Origin: Caulobacter vibrioides
Lineage (GTDB): Bacteria > Pseudomonadota > Alphaproteobacteria > Caulobacterales > Caulobacteraceae
Length of the DNA stretch: 64,000 nt
Direction: 5' to 3'
Assembly (NCBI RefSeq): GCF_002310375.3
Contig: NZ_CP023315.3
Location: 930,001-994,000 of the forward strand
Position 1 is the stretch's first letter; every line of letters begins with the position of its first letter. Positions 48,538 through 56,411 of the stretch are shown here, one piece after another. Under the pieces are notes generated by a model. That model searched no databases, was not told the DNA's origin, and worked only from the letters and a program-made list of their open reading frames with translations. The position numbers and the translations under genes are program-made.

Positions 48538-49872
48538 ATGGACCTGATCAGTCAGACGGTGGTGGACGGCAAGGCGGGGCCCGGCGCGCCTCCGACCTAT
48601 CCGACGCTCTCGGACGTTAATCTGGCCGACATCTTCCGCTTCACCAGCGGTCAGCCCTGGGCCGATTTCGCCCGGATGCGGCAAGAGGCGCCGGTGATGT
48701 GGCATCCCGAGCCGTTCGATGGTCCGGGGTTCTGGGCCCTGACGCGCTACGAGGACGTTCACCGGGTCAATGGCGACCCCGAGACCTTCTCGTCCCAGCG
48801 GGGCGGCATCCTGATGTCGATGGGCGCGCCGGAGAAGCGCCACGCGCTGCTGTTCCGCGCCTCGATGGACACCATGATCAACATGGACGCGCCGCATCAC
48901 CTGCAGCTGCGTCGCGAGCACATGCCCTATTTCACCCCGTCCTATCTGCGCGCCCTGACCGAGCGCGTCAGGGGCGAGGTGACGCGCCTGCTCGACGAGA
49001 TGGAGCCGCTGCTGGCCAACGGCGCCGAGATCGACATGGTCGAGCACTTCTCCAGCGTGCTGCCGCTGTTCACCCTGTGCGAGATCCTGGGCGTGCCGCC
49101 GGAAGACCGGCCCAAGTTCCTGACCTGGATGCACTACCTCGAGCGCGCCCAGGACCTGGCGGTCAAGCAGGCCAACGCGCCGATGCAGCCGACGCTGGAG
49201 CTCATGCAGTTCGTCATGGACTTCAACAACAACGTCGAGGAGATGTTCGAGTACGGCCGCATGATGCTGCACAAGCGTCGCGAGGACCCGAAGGAAGACC
49301 TGATGACCGCGATCGCGCGCGCCCAGGTCGACGGGGCGGTGCTGCCCGACGAGTATCTCGACGGCTCCTGGCTGTTGATCGTGTTCGCCGGCAACGACAC
49401 CACCCGCAACACCCTGTCGGGCGCGATGCGGCTGCTGACCGAGTTCCCCGACCAGAAGCAGAAGCTGATCGCCGATCCGTCGCTGCTGGGCGGGGCGGTC
49501 GACGAGTTCATCCGCATGGTCAGCCCGGTGGTCTATATGCGCCGCACCGCCACCCGCGACGTCGAGGTCAACGGCCAGCTGATCCGCGAGGGCGAGAAGG
49601 CGATCATGTATTACGGCGCGGCCAATCGCGATCCGGCCATGTTCGAGAACCCCGACCAGCTGGACGTCACCCGCGCCAACGCCGGCAAGCACATCGCCTT
49701 CGGTTATGGCCCGCACACCTGCATCGGCAAGCGCGTCGCCCAGATTCAGCTGGAGGAGGCCTATCGCCAGATCCTGGCCCGCTTCCCCGATCTGAACTGG
49801 ACCGGAAACATCGAGATCGCGCCGAACAACTTCGTGCACGCGATCAGCAAGCTGGGGGTGAAGCGGGGCTAG
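48538..49872 (+). CDS. Cytochrome P450
   Basis: A 444-residue soluble bacterial P450. I-helix FAGNDTTRNTLSG (the acid-Thr pair for oxygen activation), ExxR in DEFIRMVSP, and the haem loop FGYGPHTCIGKRVA with Cys395. The sequence resembles CYP108/CYP111/CYP125-like alphaproteobacterial enzymes acting on terpenes, steroids or hydrocarbons, but I cannot fix the subfamily. ATG 48538 is preferred to GTG 48526 by the GAGG spaced 8 bases ahead. No ferredoxin or reductase gene is adjacent, so electrons must come from elsewhere. Confidence 0.95.
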   Translation: MDLISQTVVDGKAGPGAPPTYPTLSDVNLADIFRFTSGQPWADFARMRQEAPVMWHPEPFDGPGFWALTRYEDVHRVNGDPETFSSQRGGILMSMGAPEKRHALLFRASMDTMINMDAPHHLQLRREHMPYFTPSYLRALTERVRGEVTRLLDEMEPLLANGAEIDMVEHFSSVLPLFTLCEILGVPPEDRPKFLTWMHYLERAQDLAVKQANAPMQPTLELMQFVMDFNNNVEEMFEYGRMMLHKRREDPKEDLMTAIARAQVDGAVLPDEYLDGSWLLIVFAGNDTTRNTLSGAMRLLTEFPDQKQKLIADPSLLGGAVDEFIRMVSPVVYMRRTATRDVEVNGQLIREGEKAIMYYGAANRDPAMFENPDQLDVTRANAGKHIAFGYGPHTCIGKRVAQIQLEEAYRQILARFPDLNWTGNIEIAPNNFVHAISKLGVKRG

Positions 49873-49922
49873 AAAGGGCGCGCCGGCCGCGAGGATTACG
49901 TCTCGCGCGCCGGCGCTGTAGG

Positions 49923-49954
49923 GCGTCCGGATATTGGGGGGGTCCGGACGCTTT
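49923..49954 (+). terminator. Weak terminator after the P450 gene
   Basis: GCGTCCGGA-N11-TCCGGACGC-TTT, a perfect 9-bp stem with only three T residues, 50 bases past the stop. Confidence 0.5.
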
Positions 49955-50064
49955 AAGCATGGCAAAGCTTGGCCCATCGCGCGCCGCGACGCGCCGTCGC
50001 AGCAAACCCAAAACAGCAGACCGCCCGGCGTGTGCACCGGGCCTTGTCCTCTGACAGGTTCAAG

Positions 50065-50080
50065 TCATACGATCGTTTGA
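50065..50080 (+). promoter_or_regulatory. Possible TetR-type operator before the enoyl-CoA hydratase gene
   Basis: TCATACGATCGTTTGA is a near-palindrome (one symmetric base pair off) centred on CGATCG, 22 bases before the start codon; weaker symmetry goes on outward. The shape is typical of TetR-family sites on fatty-acid genes. Confidence 0.45.
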
Positions 50081-50102
50081 AATCAAGGCCGAGGAGAGCG
50101 CC

Positions 50103-50987
50103 ATGTCGAAACCGACCTTCGAGACCCTGCTGTACGATGTCGAGGATGGGATCGCGACGATCACCCTCAATCGCCCCGACCGCATGAACGCCTTCACCGC
50201 GCGGATGATGAAGGACCTGATCGAGGTGTTCGACGTCACCGACGCCGATGACGCGGTCAAGGCGGTGATCATCACGGGCGCGGGCCGGGCCTTCTGCGCG
50301 GGCGCGGACCTCGGCGGCGGCGGCGCCACCTTCGACCGCACGAACCCGCAGGCGCTGGAGCGTGAAGAGGGCAAGGTCGGCGACATCTATCGCGACGGCG
50401 GCGGCCGCGTGACCCTGCGCATGTACGACAGCCTCAAGCCGATCATCGGCGCCATCAACGGCGCGGCCGTGGGCGTAGGCGTCACCATGCAGTTGCCGAT
50501 GGACATCCGCCTGGCGTCGACCGAGGCCAAGTTCGGCTTCGTCTTCGCCCGTCGCGGGATCAATCCCGAGGCCGCTTCCAGCTGGTTCCTGCCGCGTCTG
50601 GTGGGCCTGCAGACGGCGCTGGAGTGGTGCTACACCGGTCGCGTGTTCCCCGCGTCCGAGGCGTTGGAGAAGGGGCTGGTGCGCTCGCTGCACGCGCCAG
50701 ACGAGCTGTTGCCCGCCGCCCGCGCCCTGGCCCGTGAGATCGCCGACAACACCGCCCCCGTCTCGGTGGCCCTGACCCGCCAGCTCCTGTGGCGCATGGC
50801 CGGCGCCGACCATCCGATGGAAGCGCACAAGGCCGACAGCCGCGCCATCCAGTCGCGCGGTTCGTCCGGCGACGCCAAGGAGGGTGTCACCTCGTTCCTC
50901 GAAAAGCGCGCGCCCGTCTATCCCAACAAGGTCTCGAGCGACGTGCCCGACATCTGGCCGGAATGGGAGCAGCCGGAGTTCCGGTAG
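50103..50987 (+). CDS. Enoyl-CoA hydratase/isomerase family protein
   Basis: A 294-residue crotonase-fold enzyme. ITLNRPDRMNAFTARM opens the fold; the oxyanion-hole and CoA-binding parts are GRAFCAGADLGGG and INGAAVGVGVTMQLPMDIRLAS; FGFVFARRGINPEAASSWFLPRLVG includes the usual catalytic Glu position. C-terminus GVTSFLEKRAPVYPNKVS resembles typical beta-oxidation hydratases. It hydrates trans-2-enoyl-CoA. GAGGAGAGCGCC precedes the ATG. With the P450, GMC enzyme and acyl-CoA synthetase it suggests a side-chain or fatty-acid-like degradation route. Confidence 0.93.
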   Translation: MSKPTFETLLYDVEDGIATITLNRPDRMNAFTARMMKDLIEVFDVTDADDAVKAVIITGAGRAFCAGADLGGGGATFDRTNPQALEREEGKVGDIYRDGGGRVTLRMYDSLKPIIGAINGAAVGVGVTMQLPMDIRLASTEAKFGFVFARRGINPEAASSWFLPRLVGLQTALEWCYTGRVFPASEALEKGLVRSLHAPDELLPAARALAREIADNTAPVSVALTRQLLWRMAGADHPMEAHKADSRAIQSRGSSGDAKEGVTSFLEKRAPVYPNKVSSDVPDIWPEWEQPEFR

Positions 50988-50995
50988 GGCTTTGA

Positions 50996-51122
50996 GCGCC
51001 CCCTCCGTCGCGTCGCTTCGCGCCACGCCACCTCCCCCGTTTCACGGGTGAGGAGGGTTTTCATCCTCCCCCGCATGCGGGGGAGGTGTCTCGACGCCGA
51101 TAGGCGGCGAGACGGAGGGGGC
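50996..51122. repeat. Palindromic intergenic repeat (GCGCCCCCTCCGTC family)
   Basis: GCGCCCCCTCCGTCG...GACGGAGGGGGCG outer arms and ACCTCCCCCG / CGGGGGAGGT inner arms, as in 11609-11743. Confidence 0.8.
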
Positions 51123-51185
51123 GTCGGCGCATTTGCCGCGTCGCCGCTCACCGGCCGTTAATCACGCTCTGGTCTGTTCGCAGCC

Positions 51186-52409
51186 ATGAACGAAGCCGCG
51201 CTGACACCGTCGTTCGACGAGCCCGAGGCCCCCAAGGCCACGCGGCGCTCGCGCTCGACCCTGCTCAAGCGACTGGCCGACGTCGTCTGCCTGCCCAGCA
51301 GCCGGATCAACGCCTTCGAGCGCTCGATGACCGCCGACCTGCTGGTCGAGATGCTGCGCGACGCCAATATCGGCGAGCGCGAGAAGGTGGCGCGTCGTCT
51401 GGCCATGCTCAACGAGATGCCGGGCGTGCTGGTGCGTCTGCTGCTGCGCGACGAACTGCCGGTGGCGCGCGCCCTGCTGGTCGATTCCGAGAAGCTGTCG
51501 GACGCCGACCTGATCAGCTGCCTCTATCAGGCCACGACCGAGCACCGCCGTCTGATCGCCCAGCGTCGCGGCGTCAGCGAGGTGGTCGCCGACGCCCTGA
51601 TCGACATGGGCGAGGCCGCGGTCATCGAGACCCTGCTGCGCAACGAACTGGTCAAGCTCAGCCACCAGGGCGTCGAGAACATCGTGGCCGCCACGCGCGA
51701 CGCCCAGCACCTGATCCCGCTGCTGCTGCGCCGCGCCGAGCTGCGGCCCAGCCACGCCTATGTGATGTTCTGGTGGGCGGATTCCGACGCCCGGCGCACG
51801 ATCCTCCAGCGCTTCGCGGTGTCGCGCGAGATCCTGCAGGACGCGGTCGGCGACGTCTTCGCCCTGGCCTCGGCCGAGGGCTGGCAGGATCCGCTGTCGC
51901 GCAAGGCGCTGCAGTTCATCGAGCGTCGCCAGCGCAACCGCGCCGCCATCGCCAAGAGCCCGTTCGACAGCCTCGACGAGGCCGTCGCGGCCGGGGAGGG
52001 GGGCTTCACCCGCGAGATCGCTGAGGAGATCTCGTATCTGTCGGGCCTGAAGCCGATGACCGGGGCCAAGATCTTCACCGATCCGGGCGGCGAGCCGCTG
52101 GCGATCCTGTGCAAGGCCACCGGCCTGCCCCGCGCCTGCATTCGCCAGCTATGGCGCGGCCTGCGCCGGCAGGAGGTCGACCGCACCGGCGCCACTGACG
52201 CAAATCTCGAGCGCGTGCTGACGGTCTATGACGCCATCGCCGTCGACCGCGCCCAGACGGTGCTGCGCTATTGGAACTGGTCGCTGACCTCGGCCCTGAC
52301 GCCGGCGCTCCTGAAGGCGATCCGCGACGGCGACGAGGGGGCTGTCGACGAATACTCCGCCCCGCAACGCGCCGCGATGCTGGCGCTCTCGCGCGACTTC
52401 GGCCGCTAA
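51186..52409 (+). CDS. DUF2336 protein
   Basis: A 407-residue all-helical protein. The central part (residues about 40-290) is a chain of helical repeats (ADLLVEMLRDANIGEREKVARRLAMLNEMPGVLVRLLLRDELPVARALL, then VADALIDMGEAAVIETLLRNE) typical of DUF2336, a family mostly found in alphaproteobacteria. The rest, including the segment GEPLAILCKATGLPRACIRQLWRGL, is also seen in the family. Function unknown; the HEAT-like plan suggests protein binding. Single gene between a repeat and the mucR2 leader. Confidence 0.85.
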   Translation: MNEAALTPSFDEPEAPKATRRSRSTLLKRLADVVCLPSSRINAFERSMTADLLVEMLRDANIGEREKVARRLAMLNEMPGVLVRLLLRDELPVARALLVDSEKLSDADLISCLYQATTEHRRLIAQRRGVSEVVADALIDMGEAAVIETLLRNELVKLSHQGVENIVAATRDAQHLIPLLLRRAELRPSHAYVMFWWADSDARRTILQRFAVSREILQDAVGDVFALASAEGWQDPLSRKALQFIERRQRNRAAIAKSPFDSLDEAVAAGEGGFTREIAEEISYLSGLKPMTGAKIFTDPGGEPLAILCKATGLPRACIRQLWRGLRRQEVDRTGATDANLERVLTVYDAIAVDRAQTVLRYWNWSLTSALTPALLKAIRDGDEGAVDEYSAPQRAAMLALSRDFGR

Positions 52410-52511
52410 GATCTGGATATCGCCGATATCGAATAGCTTCCGCGACCGATACTCAGAAAATCACCTGCCCGGTCACACCATTTCATGAGCCCGTAGGGGA
52501 AGGTGAACATT

Positions 52512-52530
52512 AGATCATTACAAATGATCT
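52512..52530. promoter_or_regulatory. Palindrome in the mucR2 leader, possible operator
   Basis: AGATCATT-ACA-AATGATCT, a perfect 8-bp inverted repeat about 107 bases before the mucR2 start. Its core TTACAA is shared with the palindrome before mucR1. Confidence 0.55.
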
Positions 52531-52636
52531 CTTGATGACCTCCGTGTTGCTCGCTGTGTGCAATCTGGGTATGCACCCCTCAACTGATCTGGGAATCAGC
52601 CGGACCAACAAAAAGTTTTGGCGACGGGCGAGGCAT

Positions 52637-53056
52637 ATGGAAGATCAATCGGACCTGATCGAGATGACGGCGGGCATCGTTTCCGCCTATGTCGGCAACA
52701 ACGTCGTTTCGACCGCCGACCTGCCCGCCCTGATCAAGCAAGTGCATGCCGCGCTGGCCAATGTCGGCGTCCCGGCCGCCGAGCCCGCGCCGGCGCCCAA
52801 GGAGCCGGCGGTGCCGGTCAAGAAGTCGATCACGCCCGACTATCTGATCTGCCTGGAAGACGGCCGGAAGTTCAAATCGCTCAAGCGCCACCTGCGCACC
52901 AAGTACGACCTGACGCCTGAAGACTATCGCGCCAAGTGGAGCCTGCCCAAGGATTACCCAATGGTCGCTCCCAACTACGCCGAGGCGCGTTCCAACCTCG
53001 CCAAGCAGATGGGCCTGGGCCAAGGCGGTCGTAAACCCGCGCGCAAGGCGAAATAG
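52637..53056 (+). CDS. mucR2: MucR/Ros-family transcriptional regulator (MucR2)
   Basis: A 139-residue paralog of the protein at 32795-33223, aligned over its whole length: MEDQSDLIEMTAGIVSAYV at the start, ICLEDGRKFKSLKRHLRTKYDLTPEDYRAKWSLP as the finger-like core, and the basic tail GLGQGGRKPARKAK. It keeps a Cys in ICLEDG, as in Ros-type fingers, where MucR1 has Ser. In Caulobacter MucR2 acts together with MucR1 in repressing CtrA-activated genes. The start is ATG 52637, with GAGG 3 bases before; upstream codons from 52532 are non-homologous. Confidence 0.92.
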   Translation: MEDQSDLIEMTAGIVSAYVGNNVVSTADLPALIKQVHAALANVGVPAAEPAPAPKEPAVPVKKSITPDYLICLEDGRKFKSLKRHLRTKYDLTPEDYRAKWSLPKDYPMVAPNYAEARSNLAKQMGLGQGGRKPARKAK

Positions 53057-53103
53057 CCGAGTCGGAACAAAAGCTTGGCCGTTCGCGGCCCTTGCAAAGC
53101 TCA

Positions 53104-53136
53104 GCGCCCGTCGTCCGAACCCGGACGGCGGGCGTT
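53104..53136 (+). terminator. Possible terminator after mucR2
   Basis: GCGCCCGTCGTCCG-AACC-CGGACGGCGGGCGT, a 14-bp stem with two mismatched positions; the tail TTGTCGTTG is only partly T-rich, so efficiency is doubtful. Confidence 0.45.
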
Positions 53137-53219
53137 GTCGTTGACGGTTGACTCTCCCCGGGAATCTTGTCGCGCGACATGTTTTTCACTTGCCGCCGAT
53201 TCGTTCCTTAAGCGATAGT

Positions 53220-53234
53220 GAATCGAAGTGATTC
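53220..53234. promoter_or_regulatory. Paired GANTC methylation sites before the PAS gene
   Basis: GAATC (53220-53224) and GATTC (53230-53234) are mirror images, 10 bases apart start to start, 26-40 bases before the ATG. Close to the expected promoter, so CcrM/GcrA cell-cycle control is possible. Confidence 0.5.
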
Positions 53235-53259
53235 CAATAGCTTGTTAAGGACTCTGAAG

Positions 53260-53751
53260 ATGTCCGCGCAATTGAGCGCATCCGCTACGGCGGCCCGCGC
53301 TCACCAGGAGATGTTCGCCTACTGGGCGTCCCTCCGTCGGGGGGCTAGCCTCCCTGCGCGCGTCGACGTGCACCCTGCGAGCATGAAGCGGCTGCTGCCG
53401 ACCGTCAGCCTGATCGACGTGGTCGGCGGCGCGCCGCGCGACTATCGCCTGCGTCTGGCGGGCACCGGACTCTACGGGGTCTATGGCCGCGAGATCACCG
53501 GCCGCCTGATCGGCGACGTCTACAACGCCGCCGCGGTCGACTACTGGCGCAAGGAGCTGGACAAGGTCGTGGACGAGCGCCGTCCCGGCGTCGGCGTCCA
53601 CAGCCTGGCCTGGCGCGGCGCGCCGCACATGTCGATCCTGTGGCTGCGCCTGCCGCTGGCCAGCAACGGCAAGGACGTCGACATGATCCTCGGCTACGAC
53701 GCCGTGGTCGGCGCGGCGGTCGAGAGCGGATCTGGGATCCGGGCGGCCTGA
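53260..53751 (+). CDS. PAS_5-type domain protein
   Basis: A 163-residue single-domain protein. The stretch RVDVHPASMKRLLPTVSLIDVVGGAPRDYRLRLAGTGLYGVYGREITGRLIGDVY is characteristic of the alphaproteobacterial PAS_5 (formerly DUF) group, and TxxLIDV...RLAGT is its clearest mark. No kinase, cyclase or output domain is attached, so signalling would pass through a partner. The ATG at 53260 follows AAGGACTCTGA; an upstream in-frame start at 53218 would cover the paired GANTC sites. Followed by a 493-base repeat cluster. Confidence 0.8.
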   Translation: MSAQLSASATAARAHQEMFAYWASLRRGASLPARVDVHPASMKRLLPTVSLIDVVGGAPRDYRLRLAGTGLYGVYGREITGRLIGDVYNAAAVDYWRKELDKVVDERRPGVGVHSLAWRGAPHMSILWLRLPLASNGKDVDMILGYDAVVGAAVESGSGIRAA

Positions 53752-54244
53752 GGGGGCGCTTGGACCAATCCTCCCCCGCTGGGGGAGGATCTGCGTCTTC
53801 GGCCCCGGCGTTCGCCGGGGAGGTCCGGCTTCCACCGCCCTGCGTCCTTCGAGGCTCGCCTACGGCTCACACCTCAGGATGAGGGAGTCTGTTGCTGAAC
53901 ACCTCATCCTGAGGTGCGCGCGTGAGCGCGCCTCGAAGGACGCAGGGAGCCAAGGTCTGCCCAGGGTCGGGAATGGAAATGAGACCCACGCCGACCTCCG
54001 GACATTGACCGCCCCTCCCCTGAACCGGACGCTCGGAAGGTCAGTGAGGGGGGGACCTAATCCTCCCCCCAGCGGGGGAGGTGTCGGCGAAGCCGACGGA
54101 GGGGGAAGAGGCCGGCTCGGCAGAACTTCCCCCTCCGGCCTTCGGCCTCCTCCCCCTCTGGGGGGAGGATTTTCGAACTGTCCGCCCAGGGTCAAAAGCG
54201 GTCTCGAGCCTGCCTCCAGAATCCCGAGCCGCCCGGCGCCCGCC
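53752..54244. repeat. 493-base cluster of palindromic repeats
   Basis: Four repeat pieces in tandem with no gene: CTCCCCCGCTGGGGGAG near 53772; a fragment of the CCGGCGTTCGCCGGGGAGGTC type near 53805-53829; a full copy of the TGCGTCCTTCGAGGC family at 53838-53947; and a GCGCCCCCTCCGTC-type palindrome at 54057-54178 (ATCCTCCCCCCAGCGGGGGAGG ... CTCCCCCTCTGGGGGGAGGAT). This is the densest repeat region of the window. Confidence 0.78.
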
Positions 54245-55156
54245 TCACCCCTCCAGAAACGCCTCGACCTCGCGGCGGCTGGGCATCGACGGCGCGGCGC
54301 CTGGTTTCTGCACCGACAGGGCGGCGGCGGCGTTGGCCGTCTCGACGGCTTCGGCCAGGTCCATGCCTTGGGCCAGGGTTGCGGCCAGGGCGCCGCAGAA
54401 GCAGTCGCCGGCCCCGACGGTGTCGACGGCCTTGACCTTCTTGCCCTCGACCAGGAACGCCTCGTCGCGCCGCACCACGGCCGCGCCCGCCGCGCCCAGC
54501 GTGACGATCATGGTCTGGTCGGGACGGCTCATCAGCTTGCGCGCCGCGATCGAGACCTCTTCCAGCTTGACCGGATCGCGGTCCAGCTTGGCGTAGGAGG
54601 CCAGCTCGGTCTGGTTGACGATCAGGATGTCGGTCAGCGGGAACAAGGCCGCGCCCTGCGGCAGGGCGGGGGCGGCGTTCAGGATGCGCAAGGCGCCCTT
54701 GGCCGAGCCGGTGCGGAACAGGGCCTCGATCGCGGTGAGCGGGGTCTCCAGTTGGCACAGCAGGACGCGCTGGCCCTCGATCGGCGTGGCCGAGACCTGC
54801 TGGGGCGTGACCATGGCGTTGGCGCCGGCGGTCACGACGATCATGTTCTCGGCGCTGTTGGCGACCCAGACGTGGGCCTGGCCCGTCGGCACGCCTGGCA
54901 GTTCCGCAACATCGGCCACCTGCACGCCATAGCCGGCCAGCTTGGCCTTGAGGCCCGCGCCGCTGTCGTCGCCGCCCACCGCGCCCATCAGGCGCGTGGC
55001 GACCCCCATGCGGGCGGCGGCGACGGCCTGGTTGGCGCCCTTGCCGCCCAGGAACAGTTCCAGCGAAAGACCCGCGACGGTCTCGCCAGGGCGGGGCAGG
55101 TCATCGACCCGCGCGACGGCGTCCAGATTGATCGAGCCGAGAACGAAAACGGTCAT
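54245..55156 (-). CDS. rbsK: Ribokinase (PfkB family)
   Basis: A 303-residue sugar kinase. Opening VFVLGSINLDAVARVDDLPRPGETV, signature GGKGANQAVAAARMG, and the C-terminal catalytic/anion-hole region VDTVGAGDCFCGALAA with the base Asp. These agree with ribokinase, which phosphorylates D-ribose at O5. No ribose transport genes are adjacent, so a related sugar or nucleoside cannot be excluded. It stops in the repeat cluster and lies 20 bases downstream of fliP on the same strand, so read-through from the flagellar promoter is possible. Confidence 0.9.
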   Translation of the reverse strand: MTVFVLGSINLDAVARVDDLPRPGETVAGLSLELFLGGKGANQAVAAARMGVATRLMGAVGGDDSGAGLKAKLAGYGVQVADVAELPGVPTGQAHVWVANSAENMIVVTAGANAMVTPQQVSATPIEGQRVLLCQLETPLTAIEALFRTGSAKGALRILNAAPALPQGAALFPLTDILIVNQTELASYAKLDRDPVKLEEVSIAARKLMSRPDQTMIVTLGAAGAAVVRRDEAFLVEGKKVKAVDTVGAGDCFCGALAATLAQGMDLAEAVETANAAAALSVQKPGAAPSMPSRREVEAFLEG

Positions 55157-55176
55157 GGTCTTGGTCTTCTAAAGGT

Positions 55177-55977
55177 TTATCCGGCGCCGCCGCGCTGGAA
55201 GCTTTCGACAAGGCTGCCGGCCACCAGTCTCCATCCGTCCACAAGCACGAAGAAGATCAGCTTGAACGGCAAACTGATCGAGGCCGGAGGCAGCATCATC
55301 ATACCCATACTCATCAGCACGCTGGCCACGACAAGGTCGATGACCAGGAACGGGATGAACAGTAGGAAGCCGATCTCGAAGGCGCGCTTGAGCTCCGAGA
55401 TCATGAAGGCCGGCGTCACCACCTTGAGCGGCGTGTCCTGCGCCGTCTTCGGCTGGGGAATCTTGGACAGGCGCACGAACAGGGCCAGATCTTCGCGGTC
55501 CACCTGGCTCAGCATGAACTGCTTCACCGGCCCGCCGGCCGCCTCGAACGCCTCGGGCAGCTCCATCTGCTGATCCAGCAGCGGCTTGATGCCGGCGTCG
55601 TAGGAGCGCTCGAAGGTCGGACCCATGACAATGGCGGTCAGGAACAGCGCCAGGCTGATGATCACCGGGTTGGGCGGGCTCTGTTGCACGCCGATGGCGG
55701 TCCGCAACAGGCCCAGAACCACCACGATGCGGATGAACGAGGTGGTCATGATCACGATCGACGGGGCCAGCGACAGCACCGTCATCAGGCCCACCAGCTG
55801 GACCACGCGCTCGGTCAGGCCCGCGCCCGTGCCCAGGTTGATGTTGACGGCCGACTGAGCCATGGCCGCCGCCGGCATGATCGCGCAGGCGAGGGCCGCA
55901 AGCACCGAGATCAGCGCGGCGCGCCGCAGGTCCTCGGGCTTGGCGCCGATCACGGATTTGAAGAGGTCGCGGATCAT
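55177..55977 (-). CDS. fliP: Flagellar type III export protein FliP
   Basis: A 266-residue core subunit of the export gate (with FliQ and FliR). Signal-like N-terminus ending near MAAAMAQ, then the FliP domain: LTERVVQLVGLMTVLSLAPSIVIMTTSFIRIVVVLGLLR, and the signature PFLVIDLVVASVLMSMGMMMLPP near the end. Several membrane helices. The start codon overlaps the fliO stop by one base (TGATG), so translation is coupled to fliO. In-frame codons further upstream lie within fliO and are not part of the gene. Confidence 0.97.
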   Translation of the reverse strand: MIRDLFKSVIGAKPEDLRRAALISVLAALACAIMPAAAMAQSAVNINLGTGAGLTERVVQLVGLMTVLSLAPSIVIMTTSFIRIVVVLGLLRTAIGVQQSPPNPVIISLALFLTAIVMGPTFERSYDAGIKPLLDQQMELPEAFEAAGGPVKQFMLSQVDREDLALFVRLSKIPQPKTAQDTPLKVVTPAFMISELKRAFEIGFLLFIPFLVIDLVVASVLMSMGMMMLPPASISLPFKLIFFVLVDGWRLVAGSLVESFQRGGAG

Positions 55978-56297
55978 CAGGCCACGGGCTCCGGTTCGGC
56001 GACAGGGGATGGGGAGAGGGCGGACGACTGGGGCGGGCCCTTGGGCGTCCACTCCAGCAGCTTGCCTTCGCCCAGCAGCACCAGTCGCTCCTCGCCGTCC
56101 AGGCTGACGACCACCAGCCGCCGGGTCGGGTCCAGGGCCAGGCTCTCGACCACCTTCAGGCGGCGGTCCTGGCGCGTGGCGATGGCGCGGCCGATGGCGT
56201 CGGGCCCGTACTTGCGCAGCGCCCAGGCCGCCAGACCGATCAGGCCCAGGGTGAACGCCAGGGCCGCCAGGGCGCGGATGAATTCGATGACGTCCAT
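55977..56297 (-). CDS. fliO: Flagellar biosynthesis protein FliO
   Basis: A 106-residue membrane protein: one N-terminal helix (about residues 8-27), then a cytoplasmic domain with RRLKVVESLALDPTRRLVVVSLDGEERLVLLGEG, which is the FliO/YscO-like pattern. FliO helps assemble the FliP ring. First gene of the leftward fliO-fliP pair; the CtrA box at 56374-56389 lies about 80 bases upstream. Confidence 0.92.
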   Translation of the reverse strand: MDVIEFIRALAALAFTLGLIGLAAWALRKYGPDAIGRAIATRQDRRLKVVESLALDPTRRLVVVSLDGEERLVLLGEGKLLEWTPKGPPQSSALSPSPVAEPEPVA

Positions 56298-56373
56298 GGG
56301 CTCTGGGCCGTTCTCGGCGAGACAACGTGGCGCAGGGAAACGCCCCTACGGACCCTGGTTTGCCTGAGGCTTC

Positions 56374-56389
56374 TTAATGCCGGATTAAC
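56374..56389 (-). promoter_or_regulatory. Perfect CtrA box between fliO and flgB
   Basis: TTAA-N7-TTAAC, the full CtrA recognition sequence. It is only 23 bases from the flgB start, too near for a -35 position there, but about 80 bases from fliO, so it more likely drives fliOP. Class II flagellar genes in Caulobacter are CtrA-activated. Confidence 0.85.
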
Positions 56390-56411
56390 CCTGTTTCTTC
56401 ACCATGTTCGC

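Noticed and set aside
53845-54200. Coding frames through the repeat cluster (for example a 564-residue plus-strand frame from 53879)
   Set aside because: They run across palindromic repeats and then opposite to rbsK and fliP; no motif or ribosome site.
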